Origin: Candidatus Gastranaerophilales bacterium
Lineage (GTDB): Bacteria > Cyanobacteriota > Vampirovibrionia > Gastranaerophilales > Gastranaerophilaceae
Assembly (NCBI GenBank): GCA_944325585.1
Contig: CALVAS010000017.1
Coordinates: 1 to 33,386 of the forward strand
Direction of reading: 5' to 3'
Length of the DNA: 33,386 nt
Position 1 is the stretch's first letter. Each line of letters opens with the position of its first letter. This document shows, piece by piece, positions 21,859 to 29,593 of this stretch. A model generated the notes under the pieces. It had not been told where the DNA came from, searched no databases, and saw only the letters and a program-made list of their open reading frames with translations. The position numbers were made by a program, and so were the translations under genes.

Positions 21859-24729
21859 ATGACAAAGGTTAGTGCAGAATTAAACAGATTTTTAGAAAAA
21901 AATCAATCATTGAAATCGCTTCCCAGAAGCGAGATTTTGTCTATTATGACGGAAAAGGGCATTATAAGCCGCGAAGAAGCCGCCGACTTTTTAAAAAATT
22001 CTGCATTTGAAAAAGGTTTTAAAAACTCAATTGATGTGATTCCGGATTGGACAACACAAAAAACAGAAAAAGATTTTCAAAAAGATGCACTGACTTTTTT
22101 ACAAAATTCTATTTTGACAGCCGAACAGCAAATCGACCATCAGGACAAAACAGAAGGAGCAATTTCGCGTGCGGTAAACTTTGTCAAAGAAACTTTCGGC
22201 ACGGAAAACCGGAAATCAAATGTTGAAAATGTAATTGAAAGCAGTAAAAATGATTTAAAACAGCTTCAAGCCGCTGCGGAAGAAACGCCGGATGAGTTTA
22301 AAAATAAATTTAAGAAACTGAGAGGTGTTGAATTTTCTCCTGAAAATATTGAGTTCTGCGAACAAAAAGCAGACGAACTGAACCGTTTTGAGAGCGTAAA
22401 GGCAGCCTGCGGCAATTTAAAAAATTATCTTGAAAAATCAACTGTCAATGATGTTTCAAATGCAGGTATGCGTGATGCAAACAACGCAATTTTAAAAACC
22501 TTCAACGCACTTGGCATAAAAAACAAAAATGAAATCAATAAAATTTTAAAAGATATTGAAAACGCAAACAAAGATAACGAATCCATTCAAAAATACGGCG
22601 GAGAATTCCGAATCGCAAAAAACAAAAAAGGCCAATACACGATTTACAGAACGGACAAAAGCGGATTTCCTGCCGAGGCAACAATGGAAGAACTTCAGAT
22701 TATTGCAGATGAGATGAAACTGCGGCTGAACAAGGCCTACGCCTCCGCAGTCGGCATTGAACTTCCCGAAAATGCGAAAAATCCGGAAATTGAAAAACTT
22801 GTGAATGAAAAATACGATTCGGTAAAATCAGAGTATGAAACCGCATTCAAAAAGGCTTACGGGGACAAAAACGCCCAAACGCTTGCCGAAAACTACATAA
22901 AATCACAAAAAGAAAATACCGCCTACATTGAAACCGCAGTAAACTTAGCTTCAATGGCAACAATGGTTATGGGAAGCGGAATTATTTTAAAAGGTGCAAG
23001 CCTGCTGACCAAAACAGGCACCGGCATAAAAACAATTTCAGCGGCAACGAACATTGCCTCAAAAGCAGCCCCCGCAGTTGCAGCCATACAGCTTTCCCAA
23101 CCCGTTCAACTGGCAGAAAATCTGACCGCGGAAGAACCTGACTGGAAATCTTACGGAATGAGCACAGCCCAAGGCGCCCTCTGGGTTACCCTCGGTATGG
23201 TTTCAGGCGGAATAGGCGACAAAGCAAGACTTCTTTTAAAACAAAAAGGTCTTGCAAATGCAGTTAAAAACAGCGGAAAATCGCTTGATGAAATTATGAA
23301 TATGTACAAGAGCGGCGCAAAACTTCCCGACAATATTGCAAAATCACTTTACAAAGTAGAAACAATCGCAAACGTTCAAGGTTCCGGAGTTGAATTTGCC
23401 GCGGATGTTCTTCTTACATACTCCGCAAACAAAGCTCTTAACGGAGATGACATTTCGGTTAACGATATTCTGATGTCCTTGAACGGAACTTTAATCGGAA
23501 CTGCAATGCAGAAAAAAGTCGCTCAAATGTCAAATAAAGAAAGATTTACATTTTTACAAAATGAACTTGCAAAATCTCATACAAATCTTTCAAAATCAGA
23601 TTTGGAATTGCGGACAAATATGCTGGTTGAACTTTCCGACCTTGCCAAAAGTAAATACGGAGACAGTCTTTATCATACAACAATTCAAGGCAGCGACGGC
23701 AAACAGATTTTAAGCGAAAAAACCGAAACAGATGCACGAAATCAGGCCGAAATAATAAACAAAAAAGCAGAGCGGCACGAAAAACTTATCGTAAGTTATA
23801 TGGAAGATGCCGGACTCGGTGTTGATAAAACTTCAATGACACACCGTGCAAAAAGTGAACAAAGTTTGTACGACAAAATTAAAAATGCAATTCTTGACGA
23901 AAAACATCCGGCGACTTTTGACGAATCAATTGCGGCAATAAAAGACGCCATCGGAACCCGTACGGAACTTTCAGACTTTAATTATAAAAACCATCCGGAC
24001 ATTGTGGCAATGTATAAAAAAGACCCGAAAAAAGCTGTTATGATGGCGGCAGAACGCCAGAGCGAAGAAATGTGCGAAAAAGTTAAAGAAATTATCCGCC
24101 GGCAGGCCGCGGACGAGAATACACCCATAAAAGCAACGAGAATAACCAATTATATGGGTAAAGACGGCATTCCGTATTTTTCTGCGAAACAGGTTGCAGA
24201 ATTGCGTGACTATGCGGCAGAGCGCGGAATTGATTTGAACGTCAAAGACAAGTTAACAAAAGTTCGTCCGTCAGGATACACTGCCCTTCAAATGAATTTT
24301 GTAACTAAAGAGGGTTTTGTATATGAATGGCAGCTTCGGGGCGAAAAAATTAACAAATTTGCCGAATGTGAACATGTACCCTATGACATTCGGGAAAATA
24401 AAGATGTCACAGGCGGACGGAAAATTCTGAAAAATCTTTACGCGCCGATTGAAACCGCCGTAAAGCGGCTTGATGAAGTTCAATACGAAAATTATAACAA
24501 ATATCTGACCGCACATTACGAATACTTGAGAATGCAGGAACTCGGATTTGAAAGCACTCCGCCGAGACTTGAAGATTTTGGTCTGAATGATCCGAAACTC
24601 AAAGCTGAAAATCTTGAACTTTTACACGACCTTGCGGAAAAACTGAAAAAGAATAAAATTGATGAACCACAGGCATTGAGAACATATGCAGCAAAAACAG
24701 AAAAGAAAATTCATATTCCGAACAAATAA
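21859..24729 (+). CDS. Large protein with C-terminal RelA/SpoT-type synthetase domain
   Basis: Residues ~660-860 of this 956-aa protein resemble the alarmone synthetase fold: HRAKSEQSLYDKI (662-674) for ATP binding, KDAIGTR (695-701) with the metal-binding Asp696, RPSGYTALQMNF (803-814) with the base-stacking Tyr807 (the usual His of GYRSxH is Gln811), and VYEWQLRG (821-828) with the catalytic Glu823 of the EIQIR motif. No HD hydrolase, TGS or ACT domain is present, so it is not a housekeeping Rel. The N-terminal ~350 residues are charged and helical; ~360-460 is a Gly/Ala-rich hydrophobic region. The layout recalls toxins with a membrane-interacting middle and a C-terminal nucleotide-modifying domain, but no secretion signal is visible. 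The Shine-Dalgarno is weak. The small downstream gene could be its partner. Whether the product is (p)ppGpp, (p)ppApp or a modified RNA cannot be told. Confidence 0.8.
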   Translation: MTKVSAELNRFLEKNQSLKSLPRSEILSIMTEKGIISREEAADFLKNSAFEKGFKNSIDVIPDWTTQKTEKDFQKDALTFLQNSILTAEQQIDHQDKTEGAISRAVNFVKETFGTENRKSNVENVIESSKNDLKQLQAAAEETPDEFKNKFKKLRGVEFSPENIEFCEQKADELNRFESVKAACGNLKNYLEKSTVNDVSNAGMRDANNAILKTFNALGIKNKNEINKILKDIENANKDNESIQKYGGEFRIAKNKKGQYTIYRTDKSGFPAEATMEELQIIADEMKLRLNKAYASAVGIELPENAKNPEIEKLVNEKYDSVKSEYETAFKKAYGDKNAQTLAENYIKSQKENTAYIETAVNLASMATMVMGSGIILKGASLLTKTGTGIKTISAATNIASKAAPAVAAIQLSQPVQLAENLTAEEPDWKSYGMSTAQGALWVTLGMVSGGIGDKARLLLKQKGLANAVKNSGKSLDEIMNMYKSGAKLPDNIAKSLYKVETIANVQGSGVEFAADVLLTYSANKALNGDDISVNDILMSLNGTLIGTAMQKKVAQMSNKERFTFLQNELAKSHTNLSKSDLELRTNMLVELSDLAKSKYGDSLYHTTIQGSDGKQILSEKTETDARNQAEIINKKAERHEKLIVSYMEDAGLGVDKTSMTHRAKSEQSLYDKIKNAILDEKHPATFDESIAAIKDAIGTRTELSDFNYKNHPDIVAMYKKDPKKAVMMAAERQSEEMCEKVKEIIRRQAADENTPIKATRITNYMGKDGIPYFSAKQVAELRDYAAERGIDLNVKDKLTKVRPSGYTALQMNFVTKEGFVYEWQLRGEKINKFAECEHVPYDIRENKDVTGGRKILKNLYAPIETAVKRLDEVQYENYNKYLTAHYEYLRMQELGFESTPPRLEDFGLNDPKLKAENLELLHDLAEKLKKNKIDEPQALRTYAAKTEKKIHIPNK

Positions 24730-24758
24730 ATTAATAAACGGACAAGGATAACAAAATT

Positions 24759-25217
24759 ATGTATAATAAAAAAGAGGATGAAAGCATGGAACCAATAAAT
24801 CTCGGAAAACTTAATAACATAGCAAGAACAGCGGCAAAAGGCAAAGTTGACAGCTTTGAAGAAAGAACCAGAAGAGTTGTTAATCAATTGAAAGAGCACG
24901 CTGAACGTGAAGTTTGCGAATTCGGCCCGTTTAAAACAGTACGCGTAAACGCCTCCGCGGTCAATCCGAAAGATGCTTTGCAAGATTTGATATTGCAGAT
25001 AACTCCGCTGCCCAAATCATTGAAAAATGAGGTCGCAAACTTTGAAAAACTCCGCTATCTTGAACTTATCGGAGAAGGTTCCATGGGCCAGCAGGAAAGT
25101 GTAATTCTTAAACGCGGCACAAAGAAGGAAATCCTTGCCAAACTTAATGAAGAAGATTTTGTAAACAAAGTTCTTGAAAAGGCAAAAGAATTTAGAGTAA
25201 GTTTTATTGAAGATTAA
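24759..25217 (+). CDS. Hypothetical protein downstream of the synthetase-like gene
   Basis: No family recognised. The frame is 152 residues from ATG 24759 (AAGGA 10 nt upstream) or 143 from ATG 24786, which has AGAGG at a better 8-nt spacing. It is soluble, mixed alpha/beta by composition, with a basic helical N-terminal third, a single Cys, and a Lys/Glu-rich C-terminal helix (KEILAKLNEEDFVNKVLEKAKEFRV). It begins 29 nt after the 956-aa gene on the same strand with no terminator between, so the two are probably co-transcribed. An immunity protein, antitoxin or chaperone role would fit the position, but only position supports it. Confidence 0.7.
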   Translation: MYNKKEDESMEPINLGKLNNIARTAAKGKVDSFEERTRRVVNQLKEHAEREVCEFGPFKTVRVNASAVNPKDALQDLILQITPLPKSLKNEVANFEKLRYLELIGEGSMGQQESVILKRGTKKEILAKLNEEDFVNKVLEKAKEFRVSFIED

Positions 25218-25225
25218 TTTTTTGT

Positions 25226-25254
25226 TTGCCCGCAAACTTCTCTCGTGTTAGAAT
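25226..25254 (+). promoter_or_regulatory. Promoter for leaderless rimI
   Basis: TTGCCC (25226-25231), a 17-nt spacer and TAGAAT (25249-25254) preceded by an extended TG. The -10 ends 6 nt before ATG 25261, and no ribosome site is present. This is the clearest leaderless promoter in the window. Confidence 0.65.
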
Positions 25255-25260
25255 TTTTGT

Positions 25261-25797
25261 ATGGCAAAACCTCAAATTAAAATTGAACCGATGCAGCGGG
25301 AGCATCTTGATGACATAATCCGCTTGGAAGAGCAGGCTTACGGCCCCCATCACTGGTCAAAAGAATCATTTTTTAACGAAATTAACAACGAACTTGCCAG
25401 ATATTACTGCGCGTTTGACGAAAGCGGCGAACTTGCCGGATATGCGGGCTGCTGGCAGATTTTAGAGGAAGCGCATCTGACAAATATTGCGGTTTCGCCC
25501 GCCCGCAGACGAAATCATATCGGTGAAGCGCTTTTGACGGCAATTATCAAATCCTGCATTAATGAAATGATAAAATATATTACTCTTGAAGTCCGCGTCT
25601 CCAACATGCCGGCAATCAGTCTTTATGAAAAATACGGCTTCAAATCGCTCGGAATCCGCAAAGGATATTATCAGGACAATAATGAAGATGCCTTAATAAT
25701 GTGGACAGAAAATATATTTTACGATAAATTTAAAATTAAATACGAACAAAATCTTAAAAATTTGAACGAAAAAGCAGGGATTATTTATAAATTATGA
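25261..25797 (+). CDS. rimI: RimI-like GNAT N-acetyltransferase
   Basis: Probable ribosomal protein S18 N-terminal alanine acetyltransferase. The 178 residues contain the GNAT core: an N-terminal MQREHLDDIIRLEEQAYGPHHWSKESF typical of RimI, the strand-loop LTNIAVSPARRRNHIGEALL (73-92) for acetyl-CoA, and LEVRVSNMPAISLYEKYGFKSLGIRKGYY (109-137) with the expected catalytic Glu110 and Tyr122. About 25 extra Lys/Asn-rich residues extend the C-terminus beyond the usual ~150. It overlaps the next gene by 4 nt (ATGA). The substrate S18 is assumed from family membership; GNAT proteins are often mis-assigned, but the match over the whole length is good. Confidence 0.87.
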   Translation: MAKPQIKIEPMQREHLDDIIRLEEQAYGPHHWSKESFFNEINNELARYYCAFDESGELAGYAGCWQILEEAHLTNIAVSPARRRNHIGEALLTAIIKSCINEMIKYITLEVRVSNMPAISLYEKYGFKSLGIRKGYYQDNNEDALIMWTENIFYDKFKIKYEQNLKNLNEKAGIIYKL

Positions 25798-26456
25798 CAG
25801 AAGAAGCCGTAAAACCTCGTGTTAGAACAGTCAGAACTTCAAAATCAGGTTTAAAGTTCAGCATAAGCAGTCTTTTGCTGATTATTTTTTGTTCGTTTCT
25901 TCTTGTAATTTCAACATTCATACAGCTTAACATCAGCCACCTCGGCATTCCCGCAGAAATCTTTTCAGGCAGAGACTTGAAGATTCAGGATTACATCCAT
26001 ACCTTCAATCTTATTCCGCAGGTGCCGGCAGTTATGTTTATCGCGGCACTTCTCGGCAGAAAATTTGGTTTGACAAGCGTTATAATCTACATTTTGACAG
26101 GACTCTTCATCATGCCGGTTTTTGCACTCGGAGGGGGCTGGCAATATATCGGAGAATATGGTTTCGGATATATTTTAGCTTATATTCCGGCCGTATTTTT
26201 GACAGGCACAATCCTCAAAAACGGATTTACCTACAAAAACATTTTTAAAGCACTTTTTGCAGGAATTTTAACTATTCACATTATCGGAATAATTTATATG
26301 CTTATTATCGCCGGAATCAGACATGAAGGATTTATGTTTACGAGCGGCTGGATTCTTGCACAGAGCGGAATTAAAATTATTTACGATTTTATCTTCAGCT
26401 TTTTCGCGGTTCTGGTTGCAAAATACGCACGGCTTGTTTTGTGGCTTTATATGTAA
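25794..26456 (+). CDS. bioY: BioY-family biotin transporter S component
   Basis: Integral membrane protein of 220 residues with about six hydrophobic segments after a basic cytoplasmic N-terminus of ~25 residues. The stretch LLGRKFGLTSVIIYILTGLFIMPVFALGGGWQYIGEYGFGYILAYIPAVFLTG (residues ~85-138) matches the BioY signature: a Gly-rich loop after PVFA and a GFGYILAYIPA-type helix. BioY captures biotin and works with a shared ECF energy module or alone; no EcfA/T genes are adjacent. It is translationally coupled to rimI by ATGA overlap. No biotin-synthesis gene is nearby. The unusually long first loop (SHLGIPAEIFSGRDLKIQDYIHTFNLIPQVP) differs from the textbook protein, so substrate is probable rather than certain. 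Confidence 0.78.
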   Translation: MTEEAVKPRVRTVRTSKSGLKFSISSLLLIIFCSFLLVISTFIQLNISHLGIPAEIFSGRDLKIQDYIHTFNLIPQVPAVMFIAALLGRKFGLTSVIIYILTGLFIMPVFALGGGWQYIGEYGFGYILAYIPAVFLTGTILKNGFTYKNIFKALFAGILTIHIIGIIYMLIIAGIRHEGFMFTSGWILAQSGIKIIYDFIFSFFAVLVAKYARLVLWLYM

Positions 26457-26464
26457 ATAAAATC

Positions 26465-27790
26465 TCAACGGCTCAAATATTTAACCAATTTTTTAACATC
26501 ACGATTCCACAAACCGTTCCAGTTTCGAATAATAATATCCGCAGGACAAAGCCCCTCAAGCGCCAATTCTTTAATAGGTTCAATAAACTTCTCTTCGCGC
26601 GTGTTCATCTCAATCAAATACTTTTCTGCAATATACAAAATGTCTTTTACAACTTCATACGCCTCAATCCCGCGGACTTTTGCCTGAAGTGCATTCTTCG
26701 GAACATTATACCGGAATTCCGCAAAATCACGATATGAAAATCCTGACAACAATTCCTCTATTTCATTCATTGCACCTTCGTTATACAAAATTCCCTTATA
26801 AATCGCAAGAACAGCATAAATCATATCTTTTCCGACACAATCATGATTTCTTATTTCTATAAAGTTTCTAAGTCTGACTTCTGGGAAATAAAGGTTTGCA
26901 TGAAGTTTAAAGTCTTCAATATCCGCATCAAAATCGCCGAAACCGCTTTGCATAAATTCTTCAAAATTAATTTTACCCTTAACCTCAACAGGAATGCCCT
27001 CGCGATTGATGAAAATTATCGGGCTTTTCAAAACATTATCAACATATTTTTCAAATGAGAAATCTTCATCCATTTTGCCGCAAAAACCGCAGCGGTCATT
27101 ATCGGTGTTCAGCCAGCTTAAAGCACGGAAAGATTTATATCCCGTCTCAACGCCGCCGCGAATCGGTGAGTTTGCAAACATTGCGGTCATAAACGGAGAA
27201 AGTTTGTTTGCAATATTGAATTTGCGAATGGCGTCAGCTTCGTCTTTATAATCAAAAGTACCCTGAATACCTGCGGTTTCTCTCATCATAACATCCGACA
27301 AAATTCCCCAGAGATATTTTGCCATTATTCTGTAACGATTTTTCGGTATCAAATTTATATTCTTGTGGGTTGAAAGAGGTGAAACACCGTATTCCAAAAG
27401 ATTTATATTAAATTTATCAAGAATCGGCGCCATCTGTTTATTAAGAGAATCGATTTTCTTTTTTAAATCAAAAATACTTTTTTCGGGCTTTATACTTAAT
27501 TCAATCTGACTGCCGGGTTCAAGAGTTATCGTGTCATGTCCTTGCTTAAGACCTATAATATTGTAGTCATCCGTGATATAATCCCAGTTTTCGGATTTTG
27601 CAAATGCGCGTAAAAAATTACAAACACCGAAGTCGCCCTCATACGGAACAGCTTTTGCGGTCACAACAGAAACCGGCAGACGCTCGTATTCGATTCCGAT
27701 ATTAAAGTCAGTATCTGATTTGCAGCCGCTGTTAAAAAGATTTAAAATATCTTCTTTTTCTAACTTTTCCTTAGTGTGTAATTTACTCAC
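26465..27790 (-). CDS. Glutamate-cysteine ligase, plant-type (GCS2 family)
   Basis: ATP-dependent formation of gamma-glutamylcysteine, the first step of glutathione or a related thiol. The 441 residues are the length of plant/proteobacterial type-2 enzymes and show GIEYERLPV (~32-40), a substrate/metal-binding ITLEPGSQIELS (88-99), RYRIMAKYL, MMRETAGIQGTFDY (~168-181), and LRNFIEIRNHDC (~312-323). The start is GTG 27790 with GGAGGG 5 nt upstream. It converges on bioY with 8 nt between stops. No glutathione synthetase gene lies in the window, so gamma-glutamylcysteine itself may be the end product here (inference). Confidence 0.9.
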   Translation of the reverse strand: MSKLHTKEKLEKEDILNLFNSGCKSDTDFNIGIEYERLPVSVVTAKAVPYEGDFGVCNFLRAFAKSENWDYITDDYNIIGLKQGHDTITLEPGSQIELSIKPEKSIFDLKKKIDSLNKQMAPILDKFNINLLEYGVSPLSTHKNINLIPKNRYRIMAKYLWGILSDVMMRETAGIQGTFDYKDEADAIRKFNIANKLSPFMTAMFANSPIRGGVETGYKSFRALSWLNTDNDRCGFCGKMDEDFSFEKYVDNVLKSPIIFINREGIPVEVKGKINFEEFMQSGFGDFDADIEDFKLHANLYFPEVRLRNFIEIRNHDCVGKDMIYAVLAIYKGILYNEGAMNEIEELLSGFSYRDFAEFRYNVPKNALQAKVRGIEAYEVVKDILYIAEKYLIEMNTREEKFIEPIKELALEGLCPADIIIRNWNGLWNRDVKKLVKYLSR

Positions 27791-27870
27791 ATTACCCTCC
27801 GTTTAAAACTATACTATAACCATTGTTAAAATATCAAATCTTATTTGATTAAACATTAGCCTGTCTGTGC

Positions 27871-27876
27871 TATTAT
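27871..27876 (+). promoter_or_regulatory. Extended -10 box of the ksgA-ispE operon
   Basis: TGC then TATTAT (27871-27876), 10 nt before ATG 27887. The alternative ATG 27875 lies inside this box, which argues for 27887 as the real start. The predicted 5' UTR is only a few bases long. Confidence 0.45.
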
Positions 27877-27886
27877 GATAGTTAAG

Positions 27887-28747
27887 ATGAACTATTTTGA
27901 ACGCGCTAAATTTTTTAAAACAAAAAAACGACTCGGACAGAACTTTTTGATTAATCCGGATGTGATTGATGCGATTATTGAAAAAGCCGAAATCTCGCCG
28001 GATGATACCGTAATTGAAATCGGCCCCGGTGTGGGATTTGTAACAGAGCAGCTTGTAAAACATGCAAAAAAAGTTATTGCGATTGAACTTGATGAAGAAG
28101 CTATAAAGGAACTTGAAAAATTAAATGCGCCGAATCTTGAAATAATTCACCGCGATATTTTAAAAACGGATTTTTCAGAACTTACAAACGAAAAAGTCAA
28201 AATTGTTGCCAATATCCCATATTACATAACAAGCCCGATTATTGCTCATCTTCTGGGAGAAGTTGACGATTTAACCAACAAAAACCGCAGCCTGATTAAA
28301 GATATAATTCTTATGGTTCAGGAAGAAGTTGCACGCCGCATGGCAGCAGATAAAAATTCGCCTTCAAAACAGTACGGACTTTTAACTATTTTGTCGCAAT
28401 TTTGGGCTGATGTGGAAATTTTCAGACTTGTCGGCAGAAAATCATTTTATCCTGCGCCGAAGGTTAATTCGGCACTTGTAAAGTTGACAGTAAAAGAACA
28501 GCCCAAACTTGATTTAACAGATTACCGGCATTTCAGAAAGACTGTAAAAGCCGCTTTTTCACAGCGGCGCAAAAACATTAAAAATTGTCTTTTGCAGGGG
28601 GGATTTTCAAAAGAAAATATCCAAAAATCGCTTGCGGCATTAGGAATTGATGAAAACACAAGAGGTGAAAAACTTTCAATAGAAACTTTCGGCAAATTAT
28701 CAGAGGAGTTGTTAAAAAATGAAAATTCAATGTCCTGCAAAGATTAA
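27887..28747 (+). CDS. rsmA: 16S rRNA dimethyladenosine transferase
   Basis: Methylates the two adjacent adenines in helix 45 near the 3' end of 16S rRNA (also called ksgA). From MNYFERAKFFKTKKRLGQNFLINPDVID the protein has 286 residues. Family landmarks: KKRLGQNFL (12-20), the SAM loop VIEIGPGVGFVTEQL (~41-55), ELDEEAI, and the catalytic NIPYYITSPI (~109-118), followed by the C-terminal RNA-binding domain with FSQRRKNIKNCL. No ribosome site precedes the ATG. It overlaps ispE by 29 nt, a common pairing in bacteria. Confidence 0.97.
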   Translation: MNYFERAKFFKTKKRLGQNFLINPDVIDAIIEKAEISPDDTVIEIGPGVGFVTEQLVKHAKKVIAIELDEEAIKELEKLNAPNLEIIHRDILKTDFSELTNEKVKIVANIPYYITSPIIAHLLGEVDDLTNKNRSLIKDIILMVQEEVARRMAADKNSPSKQYGLLTILSQFWADVEIFRLVGRKSFYPAPKVNSALVKLTVKEQPKLDLTDYRHFRKTVKAAFSQRRKNIKNCLLQGGFSKENIQKSLAALGIDENTRGEKLSIETFGKLSEELLKNENSMSCKD

Positions 28748-29507
28748 TCTTGATTTGAAAATAACATCAAAACGCGAGGACGGATTTCATGAAATAAAAA
28801 GCGTTATGCAGACAATCAGTTTGTATGATTATTTGACGCTTGAGGCTGTACCTTCCCAAAAATTTGAAATAAACCTTTCCGGAAACAGTTTAGAGATTCC
28901 ATACAATGAAAAAAACCTTGTTTACAAAGCGATTTTGTTATTTGTTGAAACCGTAAATCTTCCGCCGCACAAAATTTCTGTGTACATTGAAAAAAACATT
29001 CCTGTTGCCGCGGGACTTGCAGGCGGAAGCACAGATGCTGCGGGAATATTGAAAGGTCTGAATGAATTTTTCGCATGCCCGCTTGCAAATGAACAACTTC
29101 ACACACTTTGCGCAAAGCTCGGCTCTGATTTGAACTTCTGTCTGGAAGGCGGAAGACAGCTTACACAGGGTCGCGGTGAAATTCTATCCCCTCTGCCGTT
29201 TGAGGAATTTACGGTTTCTCTTATAAAACCTATTTCTCTTGGTATTAGCGCAAAAGAGGCTTATACAAAATTCTCCGCAAAAAAATCCGTGAGTGAAGCT
29301 GACCGCCAAAATTTCAAAAATGACCTTGAGTGGGCTGTCATTGAGGATTACAAAGAACTTCAAAAAATTAAAGAACTTTATCCCGACTCTATGATGTCAG
29401 GGTCAGGTTCGACTTATTTTTTAACAGGAAAAGATTTTCTTCCGCTTGAAGGATACCGGATTATAAACGGACTTAAGGCAACTGAAAAAGGTGTTAAAAT
29501 TATTTGA
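28719..29507 (+). CDS. ispE: 4-diphosphocytidyl-2-C-methyl-D-erythritol kinase
   Basis: GHMP kinase of the MEP isoprenoid pathway. The 262 residues show PAKINLDLKITSKREDGFHEI (6-26), the ATP-binding PVAAGLAGGSTDAAGIL (~91-107), LGSDLNFCLEGGRQLTQGRGE (~130-150) and MMSGSGSTYFL (~227-237). It starts inside ksgA with an AGAGGAG ribosome site 8 nt upstream, so it is the second gene of an operon. It indicates use of the MEP route to isoprenoids, as in cyanobacterial relatives. Slightly shorter than the usual ~280-300 residues but all catalytic regions are present. Confidence 0.97.
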   Translation: MKIQCPAKINLDLKITSKREDGFHEIKSVMQTISLYDYLTLEAVPSQKFEINLSGNSLEIPYNEKNLVYKAILLFVETVNLPPHKISVYIEKNIPVAAGLAGGSTDAAGILKGLNEFFACPLANEQLHTLCAKLGSDLNFCLEGGRQLTQGRGEILSPLPFEEFTVSLIKPISLGISAKEAYTKFSAKKSVSEADRQNFKNDLEWAVIEDYKELQKIKELYPDSMMSGSGSTYFLTGKDFLPLEGYRIINGLKATEKGVKII

Positions 29508-29514
29508 ATTCCGC

Positions 29515-29537
29515 GCCGCGCGCAAATTCCGCGCGGC
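29515..29537. repeat. GC-rich hairpin after ispE
   Basis: GCCGCGCG (29515-29522) pairs with CGCGCGGC (29530-29537) around a 7-nt loop, just before the terminator. It is strikingly GC-rich for this AT-rich window and has no T-run. Confidence 0.6.
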
Positions 29538-29541
29538 ACTA

Positions 29542-29574
29542 AACAGGGCCGCCCTTCGGGCGACCCTGTTCTTT
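29542..29574. terminator. Terminator between convergent ispE and the 564-aa gene
   Basis: AACAGGG-C-CGCCC and GGGCG-A-CCCTGTT form a 12-bp stem with one mismatch and a TTC loop. CTTT follows on the plus strand; the stem can also stop transcripts of the minus-strand gene ending at 29594. Confidence 0.75.
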
Positions 29575-29593
29575 ATATAAATACAGACAGATT

